Shown here one piece after another: positions 33,521-43,359 of a stretch of 64,000 nucleotides of DNA (its first letter is position 1; every line of letters starts with the position of its first letter). A program made the translations under genes and the position numbers. The notes under the pieces are model-generated. The model did no database searches. It had not been told where the DNA came from and saw nothing but the letters and a program-made list of their open reading frames with translations. This stretch comes from Bacillota bacterium (GTDB lineage Bacteria; Bacillota; Clostridia; Lachnospirales; Lachnospiraceae), in the NCBI GenBank assembly GCA_023423045.1, contig JAFAGA010000008.1, forward strand, positions 94,688 to 158,687, written 5' to 3'.

Positions 33521-35524
33521 TTACTGAACCGGTGAAATCTCTGTTGTTATATATTTGAAACAGCTCCACCACCACCAAGGTCCGTTATAAGGGTTGTCGG
33601 CATTAGGATAATTATTCCAGTAGGTGCTGTTGGTAGGAACGAACTTAACACCAGAGTGGAAACCGATAAAAGGAAGCTCCTCAATTGCATTCTTAAAGAA
33701 TTCCAGACCCAACTCATATGACTTAGGATCATCCGGAGAAAGCTTTGCTAACTGATGAATGATATCGGTAGCCTTAGCATTGTTCCAACGGCTTGCCTGG
33801 CCTGAGCCTCTCTCACCGAGGGGAACGATCAGATCTGCATCCCAACCGTTAATCTGTGAATAGATATCTTTGGTAATAAAGCCTGTAGGCCAGTATCCGC
33901 CGATATCATACTGTCCGGTAGCAGCGTTGGTATCCCAAGTTGCACTGGATTCGCTCACAAGATTGATCTTGAAACCGAACTTGGTCAACTGGTCATAAGC
34001 TGCCTGTGTACCACGGCCTGCCTGAGCTTCTGTATCTGCTAAGTAGGACATGTTGAAGCTGAAAGGCTGACCATTAAAATACCAACCATCAGATTTCTTC
34101 TCAAGACCTGCTTTAATGAACAGCTTCTCAGCTGCCTGAGGATCGTATTTCCAGCATCCTACACCGAACATGTCAATCAGAGCTTCGTGGTCGGTAGGGA
34201 TATTATAGCCTTTATCTCTGAGAACAGTAGCAATTCTCTCTGCATAACCAGAGTCAAAAGGTTTCACTGTGGTGCCATCGCCAAGATCAAGCTCTAATGC
34301 TTCTAACCAGGAAAGGATAGGTTTTACATACAGGTCCTGACCAGCTGTTGTGTTGGTAAGAATCGGGAACGGTGATGAACGGCCTACACCGTCGAATATG
34401 TTCTGGGATATCTCGTCAAAGTTCATAGCAAGTGCAATACCCCAACGGAAATCCTTGCTGTCATAGGGAGCTCCCTTACCAATGGAGAAAGCCAGACCCT
34501 TGGAGCAGGGATCATCACTTGTAGCATAAGGGAAATCCTTGTACCAGCAAGCGATATTCGGGTTCTGTGCGGTCATAACTTCAAGCATCTCGGGTGTAAC
34601 TTCGCAAAGGATATCAACTTCGTTATTAATAAGGCTCATCTGACGGGTAGTATCATCGCCAAGATTTCTGAACCATACATATTTTGCCTGAGGCTCTTTG
34701 CCTGTTACAACGCCCACGGTGCTGGCCTGCCAGTCTGCACGGCGCTCATACAGAATCCATTTTCCTAATTCGTCATATGCCTTAACAGTATAAGGACCTG
34801 CAACAACGGGTGCGGAATCCTTAAACTTTGTAACATCTGCCTGCTGGGAGTAGATGTGCTCGGGAACGATTCTTAAATCATTACCCCAGATGGTAACACC
34901 AAATCTCAGGGACAAACGAGGGAAAGAATCCTTCGTTACAATCTTAACGGTATAATCGTCTACCTTTTCAATAGACTTAAATACCTGATTGTAATATGCA
35001 CTTGCTCCGATATCGGAGTTAGACATAATCATGTTCATTGTAAACGCAACATCGTCTGCAGTCAGATCTTCACCGTCAGACCATTTAATTCCCTGACGGA
35101 TCTTAACTGTATGCTCGGTAAAATCCGCATTGGATACGGGCATACCATCTGCAACTTCGCCAAACTGTTCACCCTTTACGGTATCGATTTCCCACATCAT
35201 TGCTGACATCAGCTGATGGATACCAAAACCTGCAGTAGTTCCCTGCATGTAAGTATTGAACTGTCCGGGTGTGTCGGTAGGTGACTGACACTCAACAATA
35301 AGAGTTTCATTTCTCGGAGTTCCAACTTCCGTCATCTCTCCTGACGGTGCCGGATCTGTGTTTCCCTCACCCTTGTCCGTTGATCCAGTCTCAGCCTTTT
35401 TTGTCGGCTCAGTATTTCCGGACCCAGACGGCGCATCCTTCGGCTTGGAGCAGCCTGCGAACAGCGCAGCTACAAGAACCAAAGCCATAGCGCATGCCAA
35501 TACCTGGCGCATTGCCTTTTTCAT
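33521..35524 (-). CDS. Family 5 solute-binding lipoprotein, probably oligosaccharide or peptide
   Basis: This 667-residue lipoprotein has lipobox LFAGC (Cys25) and a Pro/Glu/Thr/Lys-rich linker. The mature domain is SBP_bac_5 (IRQGIKWSDGEDLTADDVAF). It is longer than the 500-550 residues of dipeptide binders and ends with an aromatic-rich GPWWWWSCFKYI stretch. Such long members include cello-, xylo- and manno-oligosaccharide binders of thermophiles, so an oligosaccharide is a reasonable guess. It is the first gene of the importer operon and lies downstream of a two-component system of the sugar-sensing YesM/YesN type. Confidence 0.85.
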   Translation of the reverse strand: MKKAMRQVLACAMALVLVAALFAGCSKPKDAPSGSGNTEPTKKAETGSTDKGEGNTDPAPSGEMTEVGTPRNETLIVECQSPTDTPGQFNTYMQGTTAGFGIHQLMSAMMWEIDTVKGEQFGEVADGMPVSNADFTEHTVKIRQGIKWSDGEDLTADDVAFTMNMIMSNSDIGASAYYNQVFKSIEKVDDYTVKIVTKDSFPRLSLRFGVTIWGNDLRIVPEHIYSQQADVTKFKDSAPVVAGPYTVKAYDELGKWILYERRADWQASTVGVVTGKEPQAKYVWFRNLGDDTTRQMSLINNEVDILCEVTPEMLEVMTAQNPNIACWYKDFPYATSDDPCSKGLAFSIGKGAPYDSKDFRWGIALAMNFDEISQNIFDGVGRSSPFPILTNTTAGQDLYVKPILSWLEALELDLGDGTTVKPFDSGYAERIATVLRDKGYNIPTDHEALIDMFGVGCWKYDPQAAEKLFIKAGLEKKSDGWYFNGQPFSFNMSYLADTEAQAGRGTQAAYDQLTKFGFKINLVSESSATWDTNAATGQYDIGGYWPTGFITKDIYSQINGWDADLIVPLGERGSGQASRWNNAKATDIIHQLAKLSPDDPKSYELGLEFFKNAIEELPFIGFHSGVKFVPTNSTYWNNYPNADNPYNGPWWWWSCFKYITTEISPVQ

Positions 35525-35670
35525 TAAAAATACCTCCTCTAAATAGATTTTGTCTCATAGTTACATTTTTTATCTTAACACTTATGCACTTTTACTAGTA
35601 TTCCAAAATTTTAACAAGGGGGTAAATTATTAATCTTCGAGTGTAATTCCTGTCATAAATCTGACACATC

Positions 35671-36936
35671 TCAATTTTCTATGATTGCAATTCTCACCCT
35701 ATCCTGCATGGCATCGGCAATCTCTCTGATGGATGGTTCCGTTTCGGCTATTAATTGGTATACTCCGTCGGATATGGCGGTGGAAATGTCAAACCAGGAA
35801 TTCAGCGAGCTTTTGGCTATCCCGTGCAGCTTCTGCTTTTGGATAAACTCCTCGCTGGCCGCATATCCGTCTTCCGCAAAATCATATTCCACATCCACCT
35901 GCACAGGTATGCTTTCCGTCGCGCCTGCGATCTGCTTTACCACACTTTTTTGCGTTATATAATCAAGAAACTTAATGGAATCCTCATGATCCGCGGTAAT
36001 GGAAATACCGATATTCTTACCGTGAAACATATAGTTTTCCTTCTTCTCATAAGGGACTGCCCCAACTCCCACCTCAAAATCGATGCTGCCGGCCTTTATA
36101 ACGGACAGGGAACTGAGATTATTAATCATCATCGCAACCTCACCATCCATAAACTTATTGGTCAGGTCCTGTTGATTCCAATTGATACATTTTACAGGGA
36201 GCAGCTTGTTTTTCTTAAAATAATTAAGCAGCTCGAATACCTTCATGCCCCCTTCTCCGTTAATCTCACGGATGGAGCTTCCTGTTGTGTATAGCAGCTG
36301 CAGGAAAAGAGCCGTGACCTCCTCCGGCTGTCTCACCCCGATACCAATTCCGTTTATGCCTCCCTTTTGCACCTCCCGTGCCACTGCCTTCAGATCATCC
36401 CAATTCTCCGGTACCGAAACATTGCTTTCCATAAACAGATTCTTATTCCATATCAGCACATAGGGATCACAGGTAAAGGGAAGCCCGTAGTATTTGCCGT
36501 CACTTCTGGTATTATTCCACTGTCCCTGGAAGTAATGGGACACTTTGGCATTCTCACTGACATAATCGCTGATATCCTGAAGCACATTCAGATTAATCAG
36601 AGCAGGCATAATGGAATTGTCACATATAATTAAATCCGCCAGCCGGCTTTGATCCAGATTCATGCAGATTTCCTTTTTAAAATCATTCTTGGATATGAAT
36701 CTGATTTCCACCTTAGGATTTCCATTCACTCTGGAATATTGGCCTGCCAGATCACGGAGCATTTTGCTGCTCACCTCATTTTCATAAGGAGCCAAAATTC
36801 GCAATGTCTTTCTCTGTACTGCCGGATCAGCGGCTTTCGGCGTATTTAGGCTGTCCCTGTAATAACTGCCGGCAATAAAAAACAGGATCAGCATTACCCC
36901 TATGGACAGAACTGCAGTTACCCGAAACATCTTCAT
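35671..36936 (-). CDS. Membrane-tethered family 1 solute-binding protein, probable co-sensor
   Basis: This 421-residue protein has an N-terminal hydrophobic segment (residues about 7-26) but no lipobox cysteine, so it is predicted to stay anchored by an uncleaved helix or a non-lipid signal. The rest is an SBP family 1 fold (RLADLIICDNSIMPALINL, then VLIWNKNLFMESNVSVPENW). The ATG follows directly after the stop of the response regulator gene, with no spacer. Binding proteins coded inside YesM/YesN loci commonly present ligand to the histidine kinase; that role is inferred here. Confidence 0.8.
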   Translation of the reverse strand: MKMFRVTAVLSIGVMLILFFIAGSYYRDSLNTPKAADPAVQRKTLRILAPYENEVSSKMLRDLAGQYSRVNGNPKVEIRFISKNDFKKEICMNLDQSRLADLIICDNSIMPALINLNVLQDISDYVSENAKVSHYFQGQWNNTRSDGKYYGLPFTCDPYVLIWNKNLFMESNVSVPENWDDLKAVAREVQKGGINGIGIGVRQPEEVTALFLQLLYTTGSSIREINGEGGMKVFELLNYFKKNKLLPVKCINWNQQDLTNKFMDGEVAMMINNLSSLSVIKAGSIDFEVGVGAVPYEKKENYMFHGKNIGISITADHEDSIKFLDYITQKSVVKQIAGATESIPVQVDVEYDFAEDGYAASEEFIQKQKLHGIAKSSLNSWFDISTAISDGVYQLIAETEPSIREIADAMQDRVRIAIIEN

Positions 36937-38451
36937 CTAAATCACCTTCTTATACTCTGATGGGGAAATACCGCAAACGGACTTGAACACCTTATTGAAG
37001 TATTTGGGGTCCTTAAACCCGACCTGCTCCGCTACTTCCTGGATCCGGTATTTTCCGGAAAGTATCATGCGCTTTGCTATACTAATTCTAAAATTCCTCA
37101 GAAATACAACAAAATTAACATTAATCTTCTGGTAAAACAGCTTGCTTAAATATTCCGGTGTTACCCCTACCAGATTAGCAGCATCGGACAGGGTGATATT
37201 CCTGCTGTAATTATCCCGGATATAATTAATTACCTTCAATACGGTTAGATTATCAACGTCCAATTCCTCATCTGCACCGCCGCCGAGCACGGTATTTACA
37301 ATCTTCTCATAATTCAGGATCAAATCCCCTTTTGTCTTGCTTTCGATCATATTATTAATAAAATAGTGAAAGATTAACAGGGGCTCGGACTGGGTATCGT
37401 ATTCCTTCGCCACGTTATAGATGCCGGAAGAAAATCTCGCCGTATATTCCCTGATCAGCTCCGGTCTGCCCTTGCTTTCAATAATCATCTCTTTGAATTT
37501 ATCGCTTGTATTTCGTGCTTTCTCATAATTACCATTAATAATTTCCTTACGGATGCGGTTCTCCAAATCCACGGGATAGCTAATAGGAGTGAATTCCAGC
37601 TCTTCTACCATCTGCTTTTCTAAGATCACCTCACTTCCGTAAACGAAGGTATAGGATAGAAGGTCCTTTAATTCTGCAATGGCATTCTCCAGCCCTTCCA
37701 GCCCCATGATGGAAGCGTGGCTGCAGTGGCAGCTGCCTATGCTGTTTAAAGAGGGTAGAATATGTACGGAAAACATCCTGTTTAAGAACTTATTTCTCTC
37801 CGTATCAATAATCAGAACCAGAATTCCATATGAAAAGGATAAATGTATCACATGAAAATTCATTACGCCCAGGGATTCTAATTTATCTTTAATACAGTGG
37901 AGCATTTCGCCCGCTGTTTCCTGATCAAGGCTGTCCGGCTTTACAAGAAATAAAGTGACCTCCATCTCATCGCTGACCTGTAATTGCTTCGAGAGCTGGC
38001 GCGTTAACTGCTCCTTCATCCCAGCTTCGCTGGTCATTAAGCTCCATATCAACTGCGCCGAATTAATCTTCTCTGATTTCTGCTTTAAAAGCTTAGCTTC
38101 GACTTCACTTAATACAGAGATAAATTCATCAACATCAACCGGCTTTAATACATAATCCACCGCGCCCAGATGCAGTGCCGTTCTGACATAATCAAAGGAG
38201 GAATGTCCTGTCAGGATCAATGCATTATACGCAATTCCTTCCTTCTCCAACTGACCAAGCATGGTTAAGCCGTCCATTCCGGGCATCTGTATGTCCGATA
38301 TAATTAAGTCCGGATTCAATTCCTTGATCTGCTTCATTCCCTCCAGTCCGTCCGAAGCAATGCCGCATATTTCATAATCCGTAAATTTGCTGATAATTTT
38401 AATCAAACCCTCTCTTGTCTTAGGTTCGTCTTCTACAATTACAATACGCAT
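36937..38451 (-). CDS. AraC-type response regulator (YesN-like)
   Basis: This 504-residue protein has an N-terminal receiver domain with Asp53 as phospho-acceptor (LIISDIQMPGMDG) and acidic pocket residues at 7-8 (VEDE). A long middle region of unknown fold lies at about 130-390. A C-terminal AraC double helix-turn-helix is at about 405-504 (ITLSDAANLVGVTPEYLSKL and IQEVAEQVGFKDPKYFNKVF). It is expected to activate the importer at 33521-28074. It follows the kinase gene, with a 122-base inverted-repeat element between them. Confidence 0.94.
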   Translation of the reverse strand: MRIVIVEDEPKTREGLIKIISKFTDYEICGIASDGLEGMKQIKELNPDLIISDIQMPGMDGLTMLGQLEKEGIAYNALILTGHSSFDYVRTALHLGAVDYVLKPVDVDEFISVLSEVEAKLLKQKSEKINSAQLIWSLMTSEAGMKEQLTRQLSKQLQVSDEMEVTLFLVKPDSLDQETAGEMLHCIKDKLESLGVMNFHVIHLSFSYGILVLIIDTERNKFLNRMFSVHILPSLNSIGSCHCSHASIMGLEGLENAIAELKDLLSYTFVYGSEVILEKQMVEELEFTPISYPVDLENRIRKEIINGNYEKARNTSDKFKEMIIESKGRPELIREYTARFSSGIYNVAKEYDTQSEPLLIFHYFINNMIESKTKGDLILNYEKIVNTVLGGGADEELDVDNLTVLKVINYIRDNYSRNITLSDAANLVGVTPEYLSKLFYQKINVNFVVFLRNFRISIAKRMILSGKYRIQEVAEQVGFKDPKYFNKVFKSVCGISPSEYKKVI

Positions 38452-38468
38452 AAGTCTCCTCCAAACAT

Positions 38469-38590
38469 TTCAGCCGGTGGCATCTTGTCAGCCTTTTACT
38501 TGCTTTTCCTTCGTGCGTTCAGAACGCCTTGCTTCACAAGATGCACTCAGCCAGTCTGCGCAAAAGGCTGACAAGATGCCACCGGCTGAA
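38469..38590. mobile_element. 122-base element with 29-base perfect inverted ends (MITE-like or structured spacer)
   Basis: Arms 38469-38497 and 38562-38590 are exact inverted copies, 29 bases each, beginning TTCAGCCGGTGG. The 64-base middle holds a further 13-base palindrome GCGTTC-A-GAACGC and a partial internal echo of the arm (ACAAGATGC). It fills nearly the whole gap between the kinase gene (38603) and its response regulator gene (38451). No reading frame is present. No flanking target duplication was evident. It could be a miniature transposable element or a bacterial interspersed repeat. Confidence 0.6.
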
Positions 38591-38602
38591 CCGTTACTTT
38601 AT

Positions 38603-40408
38603 TTATATTTCATATGGGATCACAATTGTTACTGTTGTCCCCTGCTCACCTGAATCCACATTAAAATAACTATTGTCACCGTAATACAGCTTTAACCTTG
38701 TAATTACATTTCTCACTCCTATGCTTGTTCCAATGATGTCCTTTTTATAATCATAGCTGTTGAATTCCTTTGTCAGCTCCCGGGACATGCCTTTCCCGTT
38801 ATCCTTTACCTGGATTTGAATGTAGGTATCGCATTGCTTTTGAATCAGTATGTCTATTTCATCCTGCCCGGTACTGCCGGGAAAGCCGTGTACAATGGTA
38901 TTTTCAATCAGGGGTTGTATCAGCAGCTTATGTATTCTTGCGTACTTCAGCGCATCATCAATATGAACCATATACCGGAAGGAGTTGCAAAACCGCTGCT
39001 GCTGTAAAAAGATATACTTCTGCAGATATTCCAGTTCCTCCTGTATCGTTACAATTTCATTGGATCTTTGAATGCTGTACCTTAATATGGCGGCCAAATT
39101 AATGAGCATCTTGCTGATATGAAACTCCTCTTCCTCAATTGCGACCCAGTTAATCGCATCCAGGGTATTATATAGAAAATGGGGATTTATCTGAGCCTCC
39201 AGTGATCTGATTTCCGCGTTCTTTATCCGAACCAGGGCCTCTCTTTCCTGCTGGTTGGATTCCTTGATTTTGCCTATCATGTCGTTAAAGTGACTGGCAA
39301 TCTTTCCAAATTCATCGTTGACCTCCAGAGAGATCCTGACATCATAATCTCCCTTGTCTGCCTTTCCCATGGCATGTATTATTTTCTTCACGGATTGATC
39401 CGTGCCGGCCGCAAAGGACATGGAGATCAAAATACATGCAATACCGATAAGAATCCCGATCAGGATAATAATCATGGTAATGTTTTGGACATCCTTTAAT
39501 GCATAGGTCAGATTCTGTACGCTGATCAGGGTGAATACCCCGTACTTTATGTCGCTGACATGCACCTCCAGCCGCTTCGAATTCATAAAATTATTGTACT
39601 GAAAGAATTTCTTTGCCGCCTTTTCAATTCCCTCTTCTTCAACTCCGCTCAGCTTCATTCCCACGTAGGCCTCTCGGGGGAAGGATATAATATCTCCTTT
39701 TTGGTTTACCAGAAAGGTAAAATTCGAATTAAAGTCCATGCCGGCTGAATATACATTACGAAGGGCGCTTTCATCGATACATAAAATAATGCTCCCCATG
39801 GGACCGTTTTTATAATTATTGAAATCCGTAAGCTGATGCGCTATATAGAAATAATTCTTGGTCCCATAAACGGCATCCGACTTATGAATTGTACTGGAAT
39901 AAACAGCATGCTTTACATTTAAGGATTCCTTGAACATCGCATCCGATCTCATATTGTTCACCTCAAAGCAAAAACTCTCTTCACCGGACATAGTAACCGT
40001 ATCGTAAAAGGTGGCATCCCCGTTTAAACCGACTATGGCAATTCCTAATATCTCCGAATATACATAGACAATGTTCTCCAGCTTCTCTTCAATCCGATGC
40101 TTTGCCGTAAAATAATTCTTATTATCCCATACATTAATATATTTTAGATTATCGATATAACTGCTGTCCGTATAAATATCCATAATAATCTTGTCATACC
40201 CATGAAAGAATTCCTCCACACTATTGCTGGACTGACGCAGATTAGCCATAATCAGCTCCTTGGTCTGTTTCTCAACAGTGGAGGTACTTATCTTATATGA
40301 TATAAACTGAATTAAGAAAATCGGAAGGATCGATATCAGCAACAGCATGAGCATTAATTTCGTAAATAGATTCAGAGAAAGAATTTTTTTAACTATTTTT
40401 TTACGCAT
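38603..40408 (-). CDS. YesM-type sensor histidine kinase
   Basis: This 601-residue membrane kinase has membrane segments at about residues 16-38 and 305-328. Between them lies a double-Cache-like extracellular domain of about 260 residues. HAMP follows (about 330-380). The phospho-acceptor His is in INPHFLYNTLDAI of the His_kinase (LytS/YesM) family, and the HATPase part contains DNGKGM and GIRNV-like GVRNVITRL boxes. Its gene begins the sensor-regulator-binding protein operon. Confidence 0.95.
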   Translation of the reverse strand: MRKKIVKKILSLNLFTKLMLMLLLISILPIFLIQFISYKISTSTVEKQTKELIMANLRQSSNSVEEFFHGYDKIIMDIYTDSSYIDNLKYINVWDNKNYFTAKHRIEEKLENIVYVYSEILGIAIVGLNGDATFYDTVTMSGEESFCFEVNNMRSDAMFKESLNVKHAVYSSTIHKSDAVYGTKNYFYIAHQLTDFNNYKNGPMGSIILCIDESALRNVYSAGMDFNSNFTFLVNQKGDIISFPREAYVGMKLSGVEEEGIEKAAKKFFQYNNFMNSKRLEVHVSDIKYGVFTLISVQNLTYALKDVQNITMIIILIGILIGIACILISMSFAAGTDQSVKKIIHAMGKADKGDYDVRISLEVNDEFGKIASHFNDMIGKIKESNQQEREALVRIKNAEIRSLEAQINPHFLYNTLDAINWVAIEEEEFHISKMLINLAAILRYSIQRSNEIVTIQEELEYLQKYIFLQQQRFCNSFRYMVHIDDALKYARIHKLLIQPLIENTIVHGFPGSTGQDEIDILIQKQCDTYIQIQVKDNGKGMSRELTKEFNSYDYKKDIIGTSIGVRNVITRLKLYYGDNSYFNVDSGEQGTTVTIVIPYEI

Positions 40409-40616
40409 AGGAACCTATCCTTTGGATTTTGATTTGCTGCAAAAAGCCGACATGGAATTGTCAAAATTTATATATCAGTAATTATAGTACCCATGATTTA
40501 TCAATAAACAGATGTTGTTTACGTCATTTTCACCAATATAACCATTAATAGATTAACATATAATATCAATATTGTCATCACTTTTCACAAATATTCTAGT
40601 AACAGGTTTCTGAGCC

Positions 40617-40715
40617 ATTGAATTCCAGTTTTTAATTTTAAACTGGAAATTTTAGTCTGTATTGTTCAAAAAACATGCCTTTGACATAATCTCATTTGTG
40701 TCAAAGGCATGTTTT
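40617..40715 (-). terminator. Two hairpins including the LysR gene terminator
   Basis: A perfect 17-base-pair stem at 40670-40715 (arms containing ACATGCCTTTGACA and its complement) ends 24 bases past the LysR stop. Immediately beyond it on the minus strand is a smaller stem CCAGTTT/AAACTGG (about 40624-40646) with a T-rich flank. The rest of 40409-40738 is AT-rich and should contain the kinase promoter, which I could not place. Confidence 0.8.
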
Positions 40716-40738
40716 ATATGATTTTATTTCTTATAATT

Positions 40739-41647
40739 TCAGATATATTGGGATACATGCTTTCTTAATGCTTCCACATATGCTTTGCCATATCTGCTGA
40801 GCGACATATTCTTCTGCAGGATTATTCCTACACGCATATGCTCTTCTACCTTAAGGGGTCTTGCGATGATATTCTCTCCGTTCAACTCCCTGCTGATCAC
40901 CCCCGTGCTGACGGTATATCCGTTCAAGCCCACCGCCAGATTAAAGAGCGTTGCACGGTCCCTTACCTTGATATTCTTGTTGCGGTCAAGGGTGCTGAGG
41001 ATTTCCTCAGAAAAATAAAAGGAATTATATTCCCCCTGTTCAAAGGAAAGATACGGATACTCCTCCAGTTCCTCCAGGGTGATCACCTCCCTGTCCGACA
41101 GAGGATGCCTGGAGCTGATGAACACATGGGGGTTCGCCACAAAAAGTTCTTCAAATAGCAGGTCGTTCTGCTTAATCAGCTTCCTGATTACTTCTTCGTT
41201 CTTGGAGGAGGTATATAAGATCCCCACTTCACTTTTCAGCTTGCTCACATCCTCGATAATCTCATAGGTCTGAGTTTCTCTGAGCGTAAAATCATATTGG
41301 TCTCCGCCGAATTCACGGATTACGTCCACAAAGGCATTAACAGCAAAGGAATAATGCTGGGTGGAGACAGAAAACCTCGGGCTTTGCTTCTTCAGGTTCA
41401 AAAACTTTTCCTCAAGAAGATTCGCCTGCTCCAGAACCTGCCTTGCATAAGCAAGAAACTCATCCCCTATATTGGAAACCGTAATGCCCTTGTTTGTCCT
41501 GTTGAAGATGGTGATCTGCATCTCGCTCTCCAGCTCTTTAATGGCATTGGTAAGGCTGGGCTGGGAAATGAACAATTCCTTGGCGGCATCACTGATCGTC
41601 CCTTTATCCGCAACGGTTACCACATATTTTAACTGTTGTAATGTCAT
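40739..41647 (-). CDS. LysR-family transcriptional regulator
   Basis: This 302-residue regulator has a winged helix-turn-helix in residues 1-60 (MTLQQLKYVVTVADKGTISD, then AAKELFISQPSLTNAIKELE) and a periplasmic-binding-like co-inducer domain at about 90-295. It is monocistronic with its own terminator. The nearest divergent gene is the DUF512 protein, 284 bases away, a possible but unproven target. Confidence 0.93.
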   Translation of the reverse strand: MTLQQLKYVVTVADKGTISDAAKELFISQPSLTNAIKELESEMQITIFNRTNKGITVSNIGDEFLAYARQVLEQANLLEEKFLNLKKQSPRFSVSTQHYSFAVNAFVDVIREFGGDQYDFTLRETQTYEIIEDVSKLKSEVGILYTSSKNEEVIRKLIKQNDLLFEELFVANPHVFISSRHPLSDREVITLEELEEYPYLSFEQGEYNSFYFSEEILSTLDRNKNIKVRDRATLFNLAVGLNGYTVSTGVISRELNGENIIARPLKVEEHMRVGIILQKNMSLSRYGKAYVEALRKHVSQYI

Positions 41648-41788
41648 CTATCTCCGCCTCCTTCTCGCCTGCTTCCTCGTTCATTCGCAAATTGTTTCGA
41701 TAGCAATATCATAGCGATCCTGCAGAACAAATGCAACCTTCAGTATCTTTATCCCTGGCAAAACTCTGAGGCAGCTGCAGCCTGGCAT

Positions 41789-41817
41789 TTACAATCCCAT
41801 TATATATGTGTATAATA
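41789..41817 (+). promoter_or_regulatory. Promoter of the DUF512 gene
   Basis: TTTACA (41789-41794) and TATAAT (41812-41817) with a 17-base spacer, 115 bases before the start codon. Confidence 0.75.
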
Positions 41818-41931
41818 AATCATGCAATTAGAAACAATGTCCATTACAGAAATTTACTGTTTTGAATATCCAAAAGACTGCTATTGCCGCTGCTTCCGGC
41901 ATAGTCGTGATTGATAGAAAGAGGTTACAAA

Positions 41932-43359
41932 ATGAATAAAAAATCCAAGGGCCACCTGATTAAAACAGTAGCGCCGGATTCCATCGGTGAAGAAATGGGT
42001 ATCGAGCCCGGTGACTATCTGGTTGCGATTAATAATGAGGAAATTGATGATGTCTTTGATTATCAGTATCTTATCAAAGACGAATATGTTGAAATTCTGA
42101 TCAGAAAAAGCGACGGAGAAGAATGGCTTCTTGAAATAGATAAGGAATACGAGGAGGATTTGGGGATTGACTTCGAGAACAGCCTTATGAGTGATTACCG
42201 TTCCTGCCATAATAAATGCATCTTCTGTTTTATTGACCAGATGCCGGAAGGAATGCGTGATACCCTATATTTTAAGGACGACGACTCAAGACTGTCCTTC
42301 CTTCAGGGAAACTATATCACCCTGACCAATATGAGCGAGAAGGATATCAACCGGATCATCCGCTTTAATCTTTCTCCAATCAATATATCCGTCCAGACCA
42401 CGAATCCCGAGCTTCGCAACAAAATGCTCCATAACCGCTTTGCCGGACGGGCCCTTCAAAATCTTGACAAGCTCTATGAGGGACGAATAGAGATGAACGG
42501 TCAGATTGTTTTATGCAAGAATGTCAATGACGGTCCGGAGCTGGAGCGTTCCATAAAGGATTTGTCAAAATACCTTCCGTTTATGAGAAGCGTCTCCGTA
42601 GTCCCCGCCGGAATCACCAAATACCGCCAGGGGCTGCATTCTCTCGAATTATATAACAAGCGGGAGTCCGGTGTCCTAATTGACTTAATAGAGGGCTGTC
42701 AGCAGAAATTTTATGACGAATTCGGCCTTCATTTTATTCATGCCAGCGATGAGTTTTATATCACTGCGGAGCGGGAATTCCCTGAGGAGGAACGCTATGA
42801 CGGCTATATCCAGCTGGAAAACGGTGTGGGCATGATGCGGCTGTTTATCAATGAATTTCATGACGCTCTGAATGATATACTTCAATCAGAAGAATATAAA
42901 AGCTTGAAACAGACCGTTTGCAGAAATATTACAATTGCTACAGGAAAGCTGGCTTATAGAACCATTTGTTCCTTCTCGGAGGAGATAATGCGGGCCTTCC
43001 CCAAGATAAAGATCCATACGGCATGGATCAGAAATGATTTCTTCGGTGAGACAATCACCGTAGCCGGACTGATCACCGGACAGGACCTGATAAAACAGCT
43101 GAAGGAGCAAAAGGACCAGGGAACCGATCTGGGTGACAGCCTCCTGATCCCGTCCAGTATGCTGAGAACCGGTGAAAATGTATTCCTGGATGATATTACC
43201 GCAGAGACGGTGGAAAAAGAGCTGGAAATAAAACTTGTCCCCACCGAATCCGGCGGATATGATTTCCTTCGCTCTATCTTGAATGCAGATTACACCATGA
43301 ACCGAAATAATGAAAACTTTGTATATGTAAAGGCATATGAGGAAGAAAAACCATTGTAA
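41932..43359 (+). CDS. DUF512 radical SAM protein with N-terminal PDZ-like domain
   Basis: The start at 41932 has AAAGAGG upstream and gives a 475-residue protein. Residues about 5-70 form a PDZ-like domain (DSIGEEMGIEPGDYLVAINN). A CHNKCIFCF cluster at about residue 90 binds a [4Fe-4S] centre in the CxxxCxxC radical SAM pattern. The C-terminal half is DUF512. The family is widespread in Clostridia and Bacilli-like anaerobes, often near der/engA, and its reaction is unknown. Here it is convergent with the NAD-kinase-like gene, whose stop codon starts on the next base. Confidence 0.9.
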   Translation: MNKKSKGHLIKTVAPDSIGEEMGIEPGDYLVAINNEEIDDVFDYQYLIKDEYVEILIRKSDGEEWLLEIDKEYEEDLGIDFENSLMSDYRSCHNKCIFCFIDQMPEGMRDTLYFKDDDSRLSFLQGNYITLTNMSEKDINRIIRFNLSPINISVQTTNPELRNKMLHNRFAGRALQNLDKLYEGRIEMNGQIVLCKNVNDGPELERSIKDLSKYLPFMRSVSVVPAGITKYRQGLHSLELYNKRESGVLIDLIEGCQQKFYDEFGLHFIHASDEFYITAEREFPEEERYDGYIQLENGVGMMRLFINEFHDALNDILQSEEYKSLKQTVCRNITIATGKLAYRTICSFSEEIMRAFPKIKIHTAWIRNDFFGETITVAGLITGQDLIKQLKEQKDQGTDLGDSLLIPSSMLRTGENVFLDDITAETVEKELEIKLVPTESGGYDFLRSILNADYTMNRNNENFVYVKAYEEEKPL

